DNA of 55,689 nucleotides from Gammaproteobacteria bacterium (GTDB lineage Bacteria; Pseudomonadota; Gammaproteobacteria; UBA6186; Azoamicaceae): NCBI GenBank assembly GCA_013286785.1, contig JABDFC010000004.1, positions 1 to 55,689 of the forward strand, read 5' to 3'. Shown piece by piece: positions 19,045 to 28,535 of this stretch (position 1 is its first letter; each line of letters starts with the position of its first letter). The notes under the pieces were generated by a model. It saw only the letters and a program-made list of their open reading frames with translations, ran no database searches and was not told where the DNA came from. The position numbers and the translations under genes were made by a program.

Positions 19045-20442
19045 TTAATTAAACTTAACCTGAGCCCGTAGGCCGATGATGTCTAGATTACGCTTTGGCG
19101 CATCCGAAGCTGGATGAATCGAAGCGCGAATATAATTAGCCGAGAGTCTAAATTGTTGATTCAAGAACCAATTCAAACCAACAGTCACGTTGTGTTCTGT
19201 CCCGCCTCGAACATCTTTGTCGTTTAAGTTCAAGAAGTCATAGCGTGCAGCTAACTCAATAGCTCCGTGTGAGGATGATGGTTTTACCGAACCAAAATTA
19301 CCGTCACGGACATCATATTTATGCTCTTCACCCGTTAACAAATATCGGGTTTGAATATTCCAACCCTCGAAGTTCACAGAACCCAAATTACCCCCAATCC
19401 GGTGGACATAGGCCGTGGTATATTCCCCTTCTAACATGAACGCCCCATATTGTCTGGCGGCTTCGACGTTAAAAAGTCGAACATTGTTAGCTGTGATTGG
19501 GCCTGTATTCACTAAGGAAGTAACCGTCCTGTTGCGAGCAGAAGGATAAGTACTGTATGCAATGGCATTGGCACCCGACACTGGCTCACCGTTGTAGGTG
19601 CTGATCAACTCACGCCAAGCTCCTGAAACCCCGAAGTGCCAGACGTTACCAGCTTCATGCACCGGTGCAACCGTGGCTCGAGCAACCCCCGTCCAACGAT
19701 CTCTGGCTCCATAGATAGGAGTAGATGTCGTTACATTGGGATCTCCTTGCAAAGCCAAACGATGCGCACTTTGATCTGGTTGGAAGGCGGATAAGGTTAG
19801 ACCACCACTTTCCCACCAGAAATCGGTCATTGCCCCTAGCCCATCCAACGGATAAAAGGCAATAGAAGGCAAACTGCGCTCCAAGAAGGGATTCCAAGAC
19901 GTACTGTTTGAATTGTCTAGTCCAAACCAATTCCCGGGAACTCGTCCAACATAAATTTGGTTATTTTCAATAAGCCCAAAATAGGAAAGGTAGGTATCCT
20001 GCAAAGAAACCGTAGAACCCGTAATATTTAGCGTGATGGTATATTCCCAATTCTCACCGAGACCACCATCAAAATAGGTTTCAATGGTTCTTAAAGCACC
20101 ACCACTGGGAAAATTACCGACATTACTACTATTAATGCTCTGCTTATCCCGATAGCTGCCCATAAAAATGGTCTCATCTAAACGAATAACACCACTCAAC
20201 TTAAACCAGTGTCGATCGTCATGAGGATTAACATAAGAAAGTCCGCCTGTAGAGCTTAATTTCCAACCTTTCCCTAACTCCCGGCCACCTTCTTTTGCTT
20301 TATGCTTGTAGGAGGAAATGTGCTGTTCTGTTTCTTTGTTTTGTTCAGAAACCGGATCAGCAATCGCATTGCTACCCATTGCCATTCCGCAGATTGCTAA
20401 GCCACTGGTCAGTGTCATCGCAATTTTATTCGTTTTCTTCAT
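19045..20442 (-). CDS. Outer-membrane porin, OprO/OprP family (second copy)
   Basis: A 465-residue porin with a signal peptide (MKKTNKIAMTLTSGLAICG...ASNAIA-type, ending before DPVSEQ). Beta-strand patterning runs throughout and the ending is LDIIGLRAQVKFN. It is a paralogue of the porin at 9660-11078; both have the blocks GEHKYD/GESRQYD, GAIELAARYDFLNL/GAWELAARFSFANL and EHNVTVGLNWF/EHNTTVGLNWF. AGGAG lies 9 bases upstream of the ATG. An upstream TTGACA (about 20545-20550, minus strand) is a candidate -35 box, but no good -10 is at standard spacing. Confidence 0.87.
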   Translation of the reverse strand: MKKTNKIAMTLTSGLAICGMAMGSNAIADPVSEQNKETEQHISSYKHKAKEGGRELGKGWKLSSTGGLSYVNPHDDRHWFKLSGVIRLDETIFMGSYRDKQSINSSNVGNFPSGGALRTIETYFDGGLGENWEYTITLNITGSTVSLQDTYLSYFGLIENNQIYVGRVPGNWFGLDNSNSTSWNPFLERSLPSIAFYPLDGLGAMTDFWWESGGLTLSAFQPDQSAHRLALQGDPNVTTSTPIYGARDRWTGVARATVAPVHEAGNVWHFGVSGAWRELISTYNGEPVSGANAIAYSTYPSARNRTVTSLVNTGPITANNVRLFNVEAARQYGAFMLEGEYTTAYVHRIGGNLGSVNFEGWNIQTRYLLTGEEHKYDVRDGNFGSVKPSSSHGAIELAARYDFLNLNDKDVRGGTEHNVTVGLNWFLNQQFRLSANYIRASIHPASDAPKRNLDIIGLRAQVKFN

Positions 20443-20635
20443 TAACCCCGTCTCCTAATGGTTGGCCTAAGAGCCCTGCTCAAAAAAAGCACTCTAACAC
20501 ATTCACTGTACGTGCACTAGTACTATCATCGCTAAAACCGAAGAATTGTCAAGCAATAAATCACAACTACAATTTAATAAAGAGAGTCGTTGTTTTAATC
20601 AAAAGCTTTAGTTGCCTCACTATATGGAGCGTTCA

Positions 20636-21175
20636 ATGAAGCCCAAATGCCGTTCCCTTTCTATTCCCGTTTTTCTGAATATTATCTTGTTATTACTCCT
20701 TATTTACACTTTTCGGATTGAGCTTTTAACAACTTCGATGCGTTTATCTGTGAGTATCTTTAATCAACCTCGTTTAGAACGCTTACTGGGAGACTACTAT
20801 CAAAACTCAGCTGCGTTAAGCAGTAATCTTGCCCACGATTTTTACCTAAAAGCTCTACAAAAGGAAAAAAGTGCACTCGTGACCTCAACTCCACATCAAA
20901 CCGCTTTAATTCAATTTCGAATCGGTAGGTCCTACCTCTGTGGTAAGGGAACTTCCCAAAACTTGACGGAAGCAAAACATTGGTTTGACTCGGCATTAAA
21001 ATCCTCTCAGGTCGCTGCTAAAAAAGGGCAACCTATCCCAAGTGAACTGAGCCACGAAATAACCGAAGCCGTTGCCCAAATCCATTCCGCCGACGGAAAG
21101 AAGAACATCTTTATTCCGACGTGCCTAGTAAAATCAGATTCCGAGCTGATTTGGGATGCTTTCTTTAGTGATTAG
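20636..21175 (+). CDS. Membrane-anchored protein with one Sel1-like repeat
   Basis: A 179-residue protein with an N-terminal membrane anchor (IPVFLNIILLLLLIYTF). A periplasmic helical region contains IGRSYLCGKGTSQNLTEAKH, a single Sel1/TPR-like motif. The precise function is not recognised. ATG 20636 has GGAG 6 bases upstream and is preferred over 20612. It is divergent from the porin gene and 56 bases before the M16 peptidase pair, so it may be cotranscribed with them. Confidence 0.6.
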   Translation: MKPKCRSLSIPVFLNIILLLLLIYTFRIELLTTSMRLSVSIFNQPRLERLLGDYYQNSAALSSNLAHDFYLKALQKEKSALVTSTPHQTALIQFRIGRSYLCGKGTSQNLTEAKHWFDSALKSSQVAAKKGQPIPSELSHEITEAVAQIHSADGKKNIFIPTCLVKSDSELIWDAFFSD

Positions 21176-21231
21176 TGGCAAAACACCTTCTTGAGTTGTC
21201 TCAAAGACACGATTCGCTTTAAGATACTCGA

Positions 21232-22569
21232 ATGAAATATTTACTCCGCCGATGGCTATTCCTCATCCTTTTTTTAACTTTTAGGATCCAGGCCCAAGAA
21301 CCACCAAATTTTACCCATTATTTTTTGGCCAATGGTCTGGAAGTAGTTATTATCCCAAATAACAGAGCCCCGGTCGTTTTTCATTCCCTCTGGTATAAAG
21401 TGGGCTCTGCTGATTCCCCTGAAAATAGAAGTGGATTGGCTCATTTTTTAGAACATCTCTTGTTCAACGGAACGGAAAAATACCCTGCAGACTCTTTCAA
21501 GCGGATCATTAACGATCTCGGCGGATCACAAAATGCGAATACCACGTGGGACAGAACAGTCTACTTTGTCACGATTGCCAAAGAACATCTTCCCTTGGTG
21601 ATGCAATTAGAAGCCGATCGTATGCAAAATGTACTCATCACCGAGACCGCCGTTGCGAAAGAAAAGGCAGTCGTTTTACAAGAACGCCGTTCAACCGTAG
21701 ATGCCCGACCTGAAGCTTGTTTATTCGAAGCAACCAACAAGGCTTTTTTCTGGGTACATCCCTATGGCAAACCTGTGATTGGTTATGAAGAGGATATTCG
21801 GCAATATAGCAAAGAAGACGCTTTGAATTTTTATCAACGATGGTACGCACCGAATAATGCGATTTTGATCGTCGCCGGAGATGTGAGTGTTGAAAAACTA
21901 AAGCCTTTGATTCAAGAAACCTACGGCAATTTAAAAACCAGCATACTGCCCAAACGACAATATGCAATCGAACCGAATCATCGTGGTGCTACGGCTAAAG
22001 TTGAAATGCGAGATCCACAAATTGGCTACCCATTTTTCCAACGAATTTATTCTGCACCCAATTTTCGAACCCAAGGCATTCACCAAGAAGCCGTATTAAC
22101 TTTATTGCACGATATTTTGGGTGACAGTACCTTTGGCAGATTAAACCAATCGCTGGTAGAAAAACAAAAGATTGCGCACTTTGCCACTGCGGGTTATGTC
22201 GGTTATTTTTATGATCCTTATAGCTTTACCCTTTCCGCCGCCCCCATTAACACCAACGACCTTCTACTCTTAGAAGCCAGCATAGAAAGCGAGGTACGAA
22301 GACTTATCTCCGAGGGCGTCAGCGATGCTGAGTTAACAACCGCTAAAGAACAATGGGGCTATGAGTATGATTATCGCAGTGACTCCATCAACGGAATAGC
22401 AAACCTTTTTGGAGAGAGTTTGAGTGTTGGCTATCAAATGAAAGACATCGAAACTTGGTTAAGTACCCTTCGTTCTATTAGCGCCGATGAAGTTAAACTA
22501 ACTGCTAAAGAAATTCTAGGCGTTGGACCCTCTGTAACCGCTTATGCTTTCCCAGTAGTCCAAAAATAG
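21232..22569 (+). CDS. M16 zinc peptidase, catalytic subunit
   Basis: A 445-residue insulinase/processing-peptidase family protein with a signal peptide ending near residue 21 (RIQAQEP). The inverted zinc motif HFLEH is at 71-75, with the third ligand Glu about 75 residues further. EKAVVLQERR and the C-terminal M16 half are present. It is probably periplasmic. The next gene is a partner lacking the zinc motif, so the two likely form a heterodimer like mitochondrial processing peptidase. The substrate is unknown. Confidence 0.9.
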   Translation: MKYLLRRWLFLILFLTFRIQAQEPPNFTHYFLANGLEVVIIPNNRAPVVFHSLWYKVGSADSPENRSGLAHFLEHLLFNGTEKYPADSFKRIINDLGGSQNANTTWDRTVYFVTIAKEHLPLVMQLEADRMQNVLITETAVAKEKAVVLQERRSTVDARPEACLFEATNKAFFWVHPYGKPVIGYEEDIRQYSKEDALNFYQRWYAPNNAILIVAGDVSVEKLKPLIQETYGNLKTSILPKRQYAIEPNHRGATAKVEMRDPQIGYPFFQRIYSAPNFRTQGIHQEAVLTLLHDILGDSTFGRLNQSLVEKQKIAHFATAGYVGYFYDPYSFTLSAAPINTNDLLLLEASIESEVRRLISEGVSDAELTTAKEQWGYEYDYRSDSINGIANLFGESLSVGYQMKDIETWLSTLRSISADEVKLTAKEILGVGPSVTAYAFPVVQK

Positions 22570-22579
22570 GAAAGAGTTC

Positions 22580-23905
22580 ATGAAACAAAACGCTCCGCTT
22601 CTCATCCTAGTCGTTTGGTGTCTCACCGGCTGGTTCTTACCAGTCCAGGCAGATATTCTTATCAAAGAATGGAACACACCCAAAAAAATTCATATCCTCT
22701 TTGTCCCAGACCCTTCGACTGATTTAGTTTCAGTGAATTTCAGCTTTCAACAGATTGGCTCCGCCGTCGATCCTAAAGGTAAAGAAGGACTGGCTGCTGT
22801 AATGATGCAGTTACTCTTTGAACGTACCGTTGAAGGTTCCGATCGATTTACCTTACAAAAAAAATTAAAACGGCTGGGTGTTATCCATGGCATTCAGTAT
22901 GATATTTCTCACGATAACATAAACTTTTGGTTTAAATGCCCAAAAGATAAACTCAAAGAAGCCTTTCTGATTGTAAAAATTATTCTGACAGAGCCAAGTT
23001 TAGACGAAAAAGAATTGGCAAAGATGAAAAATTATGACCCCGCAGGTTCCCGCCTCGCCACTGCGGGGGAACTTGAGTTCGCCAAAAAAATCCTGTTCCA
23101 GAAGGTATTCTCTCCCCATCCGTATGCACTTCCCACATCCGGTACCTTAGAGGGGAGACAATCCATTACCATTCAAGATATCCAACAGAGTATTCAACAA
23201 CGATTTGTCCGAGAAAAGTTAGTTTTTTCAGTGACAGGAAATATCGATCAAAACGTATTGGGAAAACAGATAGACGAAACATTCGGAGGTTTGCCAGAAA
23301 AAAGCCCTTTACCAAACATTGGCCCAGCTCCGCTAAACTTCGACGGCCAAATGACCATCCTGCACAAAGATTCTCCTCAAAGTGGCGTAGAATTTGGACA
23401 ACCCGGTGTTGCATACAATCACCCAGATTATCTTCCTTTGCTCGTTATCAATGATATTCTTGGAGGAAAACCTTTTACCAGCAGAATTTGGTTGGAAGCT
23501 CGAGAAAAACAAGGGCTCGTTTATAATATTCAAACTGACCTTTCAGGCAATCAATATGCCGCCTTACTCACAGGCAGTTTTGAATGTGATAATCAAAACG
23601 CGCAAACCGTGATTACTATCATCAAAAATGAATGGAAGAGCCTCAAAGAAAATGGCGTCAATGAAAAAGAATTTAAAGCAGCAAAGACTGGTCTGATGGG
23701 TCGATTTGTACTAAATTTCACGTCTCCTGATGGAATTGCGCAATATTTATTAATGTGTTACCTCAATGGATTTCCGACAAATTATATTAACCTACGTAAT
23801 AAACTATTAAATGAAGTGACTCTTGAACAAGTGAACCGGGTTGCAAAAGAATATTTAAACTTGAACCAACTGACATTTGTCATTGTTGGAAATCCAAGTC
23901 AATAA
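22580..23905 (+). CDS. M16 family protein, non-catalytic partner
   Basis: A 441-residue M16 homologue with a signal peptide (…GWFLPVQADI). The position of the zinc motif reads GLAAVMMQLLFER, so HxxEH is absent. The C-terminal RIWLEAREKQGLVY, which carries the conserved Arg/Tyr of the substrate-binding half, is kept. This split of roles is typical of two-gene M16B systems. It starts 10 bases after the catalytic gene with GGAAAGAG upstream. Confidence 0.88.
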   Translation: MKQNAPLLILVVWCLTGWFLPVQADILIKEWNTPKKIHILFVPDPSTDLVSVNFSFQQIGSAVDPKGKEGLAAVMMQLLFERTVEGSDRFTLQKKLKRLGVIHGIQYDISHDNINFWFKCPKDKLKEAFLIVKIILTEPSLDEKELAKMKNYDPAGSRLATAGELEFAKKILFQKVFSPHPYALPTSGTLEGRQSITIQDIQQSIQQRFVREKLVFSVTGNIDQNVLGKQIDETFGGLPEKSPLPNIGPAPLNFDGQMTILHKDSPQSGVEFGQPGVAYNHPDYLPLLVINDILGGKPFTSRIWLEAREKQGLVYNIQTDLSGNQYAALLTGSFECDNQNAQTVITIIKNEWKSLKENGVNEKEFKAAKTGLMGRFVLNFTSPDGIAQYLLMCYLNGFPTNYINLRNKLLNEVTLEQVNRVAKEYLNLNQLTFVIVGNPSQ

Positions 23906-23933
23906 ATAAAAAATTCTGGGCGATTGCTGCAGT

Positions 23934-24698
23934 CTACTTGCACTCTGTTTTCGAGAGGGCTCTAATTAAACTACTTCCACTTGTTTGCTTATTAACCACA
24001 GGCCTACCGCAATACTTAACAATCCCATCATCGGAAACAGTCAAGGTCAAACTTGCAGTAACATTGATTTTTGCGATGCCTGATCCACTGACGACACTAT
24101 TCGCGTTCTGGCCTGTCAATTTAGCCCCATTAAACACACCTGCTCCATTGATCACAATGGTCTGCTCGCTTGCAATCCCTTTGGCCTCAATTTTTGCGCC
24201 ACCATCGATTTTAGCATTCAATTTGTTAACATTGAGATTCAGATCCGCTTCACCCAACCCACTGACATAAACATTTAAGGTATCAGTTTTAAAAGGATCC
24301 TTGATAAAAATAGTCGAAGAGGTATTTGAATCTATTTTTTGCAAATCTTTGACATTCACATGAAATTTAATTTTGGCTTGTGTATGTTGTGAAGCATTCT
24401 TTAAATCGAGATATAAGGTCTTATCCTGTACTTCAACCTTAATGAGAGGCAATAGTGTGTCGTCCGCCTCAACAGTCACTCCTTCATCTGTTGACTGTTG
24501 AATATATAAATCTCCAATTCCAGCGAGACTGATCCCATTAAATTTGGGCAAATCGATTTTTTTAGTCACAGGAGGAGCGGCTTTTGAATTAGCAGCAGGC
24601 TTAGGCGCGTCTGCTGCAAGGCACTCCTTCTTACTGAGAAAGAGACTTAACAGAAGCACACTCAGAAGCCCTAAACAATCTTGAATAGTTGCTCTCAT
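23934..24698 (-). CDS. Exported GIN-domain (DUF2807) protein
   Basis: A 254-residue protein. The signal peptide (LSVLLLSLFLSKKECLAAD) and a short Pro/Ala linker are followed by repetitive beta-strands with ISLAGIGDLYIQQ, VYVSGLGEADLNL, KIDGGAKIEAKG, INGAGVFNGAKL and VSGSGIAKINV. These regularly spaced Gly turns are characteristic of the head GIN/DUF2807 beta-helix. Two Cys near the C-terminus (YCGRP, TECK) could form a disulfide. ATG 24698 is chosen because AGGTGG lies 4 bases upstream; the frame extends to 24752 without support. The biological role is unknown. Confidence 0.75.
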   Translation of the reverse strand: MRATIQDCLGLLSVLLLSLFLSKKECLAADAPKPAANSKAAPPVTKKIDLPKFNGISLAGIGDLYIQQSTDEGVTVEADDTLLPLIKVEVQDKTLYLDLKNASQHTQAKIKFHVNVKDLQKIDSNTSSTIFIKDPFKTDTLNVYVSGLGEADLNLNVNKLNAKIDGGAKIEAKGIASEQTIVINGAGVFNGAKLTGQNANSVVSGSGIAKINVTASLTLTVSDDGIVKYCGRPVVNKQTSGSSLIRALSKTECK

Positions 24699-24808
24699 CT
24701 TGCCACCTAAATGTAAAAACACATTATTATTATAATAGTGCAAAGAGAGCAACCAAAACCAACGGAATTTACATTGCTAAAGATTAAACTGACAAAAATT
24801 GAAGCGCT

Positions 24809-26233
24809 CTATACATTAGCCGCTCGATTATCAAGACCCTCAGCACGAATGATTGGTCTCGGGTCTAGTTGATAAACTGATTTATATTTAGCGGTCAGTG
24901 AATGCTCCAAAGGGTATTTGGTATCTTCACTCAAACGGTGTATAAATCCATGATTTCCATATAATTTTTCTGCATCTTCGGGTTTGTACCAAACCAATTG
25001 CTTTTGGCCCTCGGCTTTCGACTTATCTAAATCAAAGTAGTTAGCATGCATCCCTTTGGGCGGTTCAGTCACAACGGTAATTTTACCCTCTTCGTATACA
25101 TAATAGGGCGTTTTTTGCCCCTCTGATACGGCTTTCCCTGTGGCTACTACTTGTTCCAAAACCGCATAGTCCTCCTGTAGCTTCTCCTGAACAGAACGAG
25201 CCTTAGCCTTCACTGGTGAGGCTGCAAAAAGTAACCTTTTATCAGCGGGTGCCGCAGCAGCAGCCTGAACAACACCGTTACCGTTATTAGCAGGGGCATT
25301 TACCACTGCCACTCCTTGCATTGCTCCAATTCTCTCTCGGTATATAGTCTCTAAATCGGGAGCGTAAGCTTTCCCAAAACGCTGCTTGCTGGCTTCATTC
25401 AGGGGCCATGGTGTCGTTTGGCTGATCCGATGGACAAAGCCATGAACCCCGTTTAAATCATCGGAATCCGTCGGTCTATACCAAACCAATTGTTTCTGAC
25501 CCTCTGGATCGCCACTCAAATCAAAGTAATTTGCATACTGTCCCTCGGGATTTCCATTGGTTGCGGGATTGTCAGGACTTAAGCCAATTTTATTTTCATC
25601 GTAGACGAAGGTTCTTGATTGACCAGCACTTGCTAATTGTGTGCGTTCATCAACCACTGCTTTCAAGGCTTCACTGTCACGAGCAAGCTTTAATCTGGTT
25701 AAGTATTGTTTCACCTTAGATTCATATTCACGAAATTCTCTTTCCAGTTCTTGAACAATTGCGCTATTTTCAACGCCAGGGTTCCGGACAGGCATTATCG
25801 CTTCTTTTTGTTCCCGATACATAGAATACATCAAACTCATTTTTGCAGTTTCTACGGCCAAATTTACTTTTCCTGAGGCTTTTGCACCGGTAAATATATT
25901 AAAATCACGAATTTGATCTTCTAGATCCACATTTAAGCTTTTCATGAGTTCGGTGAGAGAAACTCTAGCAATATCTACTTGAATGGCCTGAGACATCCTT
26001 CTTAATATGTCTGCAGTCCTACCTTCTTTACGTTCGGACCTTCTAATGATTTCATTTATTTGTAACAGAACCTCTCCAGGAAGTTCAGAGTCTTCAGGAA
26101 TCTGGGAAACCCTCGTGCCATTATAAATTTCTCTTAACTTCTTGATTTCATCCGTATCGCCAAAAGTTTGACGTAAAAGGCCTTTGTTTTCATTGTATTC
26201 TTCTAAAAATTGAAACAACTCTTTCTTTTTCAT
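24809..26233 (-). CDS. Unrecognised protein with two C-terminal repeats
   Basis: 474 residues and no recognised family. The N-terminal half (about 1-250) is highly charged and helical. The C-terminal half holds two copies of a roughly 75-residue unit, each with Y-V-Y/F-x-E/N, then ANYFDL, then EGQKQLVWY(R/K)P, then G-x-HGF(V/I)HR(L/I)S and a weakly conserved tail. An Ala-rich linker (VVQAAAAAPADK) separates them. There is no signal peptide or membrane segment. The start is placed at ATG 26233, with GGAG 6 bases upstream; the longer frame begins at GTG 26386. Intracellular bacteria of this group secrete many such orphan proteins, but no secretion signal can be read reliably. Confidence 0.65.
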   Translation of the reverse strand: MKKKELFQFLEEYNENKGLLRQTFGDTDEIKKLREIYNGTRVSQIPEDSELPGEVLLQINEIIRRSERKEGRTADILRRMSQAIQVDIARVSLTELMKSLNVDLEDQIRDFNIFTGAKASGKVNLAVETAKMSLMYSMYREQKEAIMPVRNPGVENSAIVQELEREFREYESKVKQYLTRLKLARDSEALKAVVDERTQLASAGQSRTFVYDENKIGLSPDNPATNGNPEGQYANYFDLSGDPEGQKQLVWYRPTDSDDLNGVHGFVHRISQTTPWPLNEASKQRFGKAYAPDLETIYRERIGAMQGVAVVNAPANNGNGVVQAAAAAPADKRLLFAASPVKAKARSVQEKLQEDYAVLEQVVATGKAVSEGQKTPYYVYEEGKITVVTEPPKGMHANYFDLDKSKAEGQKQLVWYKPEDAEKLYGNHGFIHRLSEDTKYPLEHSLTAKYKSVYQLDPRPIIRAEGLDNRAANV

Positions 26234-26470
26234 AACCGGCTCCAGAAGATTCTCTTCACATGTTAAATTATGTGACTCCGATGAACTCTGAAAGTTCATC
26301 CCCAAGCGCCGTGTAATAGCAAGACTGAAAGTTTTTGATAATTGATCTGTGTATGAACACTTATAAAGACGAATGTCACGATGCACGCATTAACTACTAG
26401 GCAGTTTTTTATAGGATTTTATCTGGACCCCCATTTCCGCGCTGAGGTATCCTCGCAAGTTTTGCCGAAT

Positions 26471-26494
26471 CATCCCCACGAAAGCGAGTATCCA
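26471..26494. repeat. Degenerate CATCCCC-GAAAGCG repeat
   Basis: CATCCCCACGAAAGCGAGTA followed by TCCA resembles the arm at 16501-16525. It stands alone in the 505-base gene-free gap between 26234 and 26739. Confidence 0.45.
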
Positions 26495-26591
26495 CCATGA
26501 ATAAAGCTAATGTTATCTATTTTTAAGTAGTTACATATAACTGAATGCTGCTAAGTTCAGGAAAGCTATTTATTAATCAAACGATTAGTAT

Positions 26592-26682
26592 CGTTAACCC
26601 TGCGAAAGCGGGGATAACGAAATTCTCCGCACGTTATGAGTCTATCTCTTTGAGCAGGTATTGCTCAAACTTTTAAATTCCA
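26592..26682 (-). repeat. Dispersed intergenic element, copy 2, with hairpin end
   Basis: 26592-26619 folds as CGTTAACCC-TGCGAAAGC-GGGGATAACG. The reverse complement of 26610-26682 carries the ordered blocks AGTTTGAGCAATACCTGCTC, ACTCATAA and GAATTTCGTTATCCCC. These match the plus-strand copy at 16377-16445, so the same element is inserted in opposite orientation. Confidence 0.6.
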
Positions 26683-26739
26683 CTGCATTTATTAGCAATT
26701 TCCCTTATTTTAGTGCCATTCACATATAACTAATAATCA

Positions 26740-27768
26740 CTATTCTAATTTTAATCGCTCGAAGTACTTCTCATACATTTTCGCTGTTTCCCCCACATCG
26801 TCTACGATATGAACTCGTTGCAAAACGTGTGGATCGGGATAGAGAACCTTATTATCCCGGATATGCGGAGGCAGTAAATTCATGGCCGCAAGGTTAGGTG
26901 TCGAAAAGCCCGTCTCTAAACTGATCCTTTTAGCTATTTCAGCACGCAAAACAAAATCGATAAAACGATGTGCATTTTGCACGTGTTTTGCGCCTTTCGG
27001 AATAGCCACATTATCCAGAGCAACGATGAATCCTTCTTTCGGAAAAACAAACTGAAGATTTGGATTTTCTTGGCTTGCAATAAAAACATCGCCACTCCAA
27101 CCCATCCCGAGCGTGATGTCTTCATCTAGATAAATCGACCTTTGCGCATCTAAATTAAACAGTTTTATGTTTCCCATGAGACTTTTAAGTTTTTCAAAGG
27201 CTTGCCTAATATGAGAAGGATTTCTATCATTAATAGAATAACCCAAAGTCAGTAATGCCATTGAAAAAATTTCGCGAGTGTCATCTAATACCAATAACTC
27301 ATTGTGATACTTGGGATCCCATAAATCATTCCATGACTGAATGTGGTTTACTGGGTGAAATTTACTATTAACCACAATCCCAGTTGAATTCCACAAATAC
27401 GGAATACTATAGTCATTCTCTAGATCATATTCTTTGTGTAAAAAATCTGGATTTACATGATGGTAATTGGGAATCTTACTCTTATCGATCTTTTGTAATA
27501 AACCTTGTTTTATCATTCTACTGATAAAATAAGTTGATGGTATTACAACATCATACCCAGCATCTGGATTGGCTTTTAGCTTTGCATACAACACTTCATT
27601 GTTAGCATAGGTAGAATGATTAACACGGATCCCTGTTTCTTGTTCAAATTCTCGTATGACCGATTGTGGTAAATAACCCGCCCAAGTATAGACGTTTAAT
27701 ATATTTTCATCCGCCATCGCAGACGTCATTAAAAAACACGTTAAGATTAAGAAAAACCATCTCTTCAT
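26740..27768 (-). CDS. potD: Polyamine ABC transporter substrate-binding protein PotD
   Basis: A 342-residue periplasmic binding protein for spermidine/putrescine. The signal peptide is MKRWFFLILTCFLMTSAMA. The mature protein has the family hallmarks NVYTWAGYLP, YDVVIPSTYFISRMIKQGLL, the IPYLWNSTGI hinge and GMGWSGD. ATG 27768 overlaps the potC stop (ATGA), so translation is coupled. It is the last gene of potABCD. Preference between spermidine and putrescine cannot be decided by eye. Confidence 0.95.
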   Translation of the reverse strand: MKRWFFLILTCFLMTSAMADENILNVYTWAGYLPQSVIREFEQETGIRVNHSTYANNEVLYAKLKANPDAGYDVVIPSTYFISRMIKQGLLQKIDKSKIPNYHHVNPDFLHKEYDLENDYSIPYLWNSTGIVVNSKFHPVNHIQSWNDLWDPKYHNELLVLDDTREIFSMALLTLGYSINDRNPSHIRQAFEKLKSLMGNIKLFNLDAQRSIYLDEDITLGMGWSGDVFIASQENPNLQFVFPKEGFIVALDNVAIPKGAKHVQNAHRFIDFVLRAEIAKRISLETGFSTPNLAAMNLLPPHIRDNKVLYPDPHVLQRVHIVDDVGETAKMYEKYFERLKLE

Positions 27769-28535
27769 TGTTGTTTCTTGCCAATCAAAAATTGATAAGT
27801 TAAAACTAAAATTAATGTCAGACCAAATAAGACCGAGCAAAGGGCATTTATTTCTGGTTTTACCCCAACTCGAACTAAAGAAAATATTTTAAGCGGTAAA
27901 ATGTCGAATTCAGGACCTGTAACGAAGAAACTAATCATGACATCATCCATTGAAAGACTAAAACTCAATAACCAACCAGCAATAATGGCTGGAGACAACA
28001 AAGGCAATAATATACGCCTAAAGATAACCCCTTCGGTTGCGCCTAAGTCCTTAGCGGCTTCAAACAGATTCTTATCTTGCCCAGATAATCTTGAATACAC
28101 CGTTACTGCCACAAATGGGATACAAAACGTAATATGAGACAGCAATAATGTCCAAAACCCCAAAGAGATTTTTAAAGTAGAAAATAAGATCAGCAGGGAA
28201 ATACCGATGACAATATCTGGAGAGATAATTAAAATAAAAATAAGCCCATGCAATAGCTTCTTACCAAAAAACTGATACTGATAAAGACAGACCGCCGCTA
28301 ACGTCCCAATAGCAGTAGCACCCGTTGCCGCAAATAATCCTATTAATAATGAATTTAGCGCAACCAATTGTAAATCGGTATTCTCGGCCAAGCTTTGATA
28401 CCAGCGTAAGGTAAACCCTTTCCACACCAAGGAATATGAGGAATCATTAAATGAATAGGAAATTAACACCAATATAGGCGCATATAGAAAAAGATAAACC
28501 GCAACAAGATATGACAGCCTACTAATGCGATTCAT
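27765..28535 (-). CDS. potC: Polyamine ABC transporter permease PotC
   Basis: A 256-residue inner-membrane permease with six hydrophobic segments. The EAA loop EAAKDLGATEGVIFRRILLP contacts the ATPase PotA. ATG 28535 (MNRISRLS) overlaps the end of potB by 14 bases and is preferred over the longer frame to 28592. Confidence 0.95.
   Translation of the reverse strand: MNRISRLSYLVAVYLFLYAPILVLISYSFNDSSYSLVWKGFTLRWYQSLAENTDLQLVALNSLLIGLFAATGATAIGTLAAVCLYQYQFFGKKLLHGLIFILIISPDIVIGISLLILFSTLKISLGFWTLLLSHITFCIPFVAVTVYSRLSGQDKNLFEAAKDLGATEGVIFRRILLPLLSPAIIAGWLLSFSLSMDDVMISFFVTGPEFDILPLKIFSLVRVGVKPEINALCSVLFGLTLILVLTYQFLIGKKQQ

Noticed and set aside
19045-20442. Reading the two porins as a recent tandem duplication
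   Set aside because: They are 8 kb apart and share only scattered blocks, so they are older paralogues.
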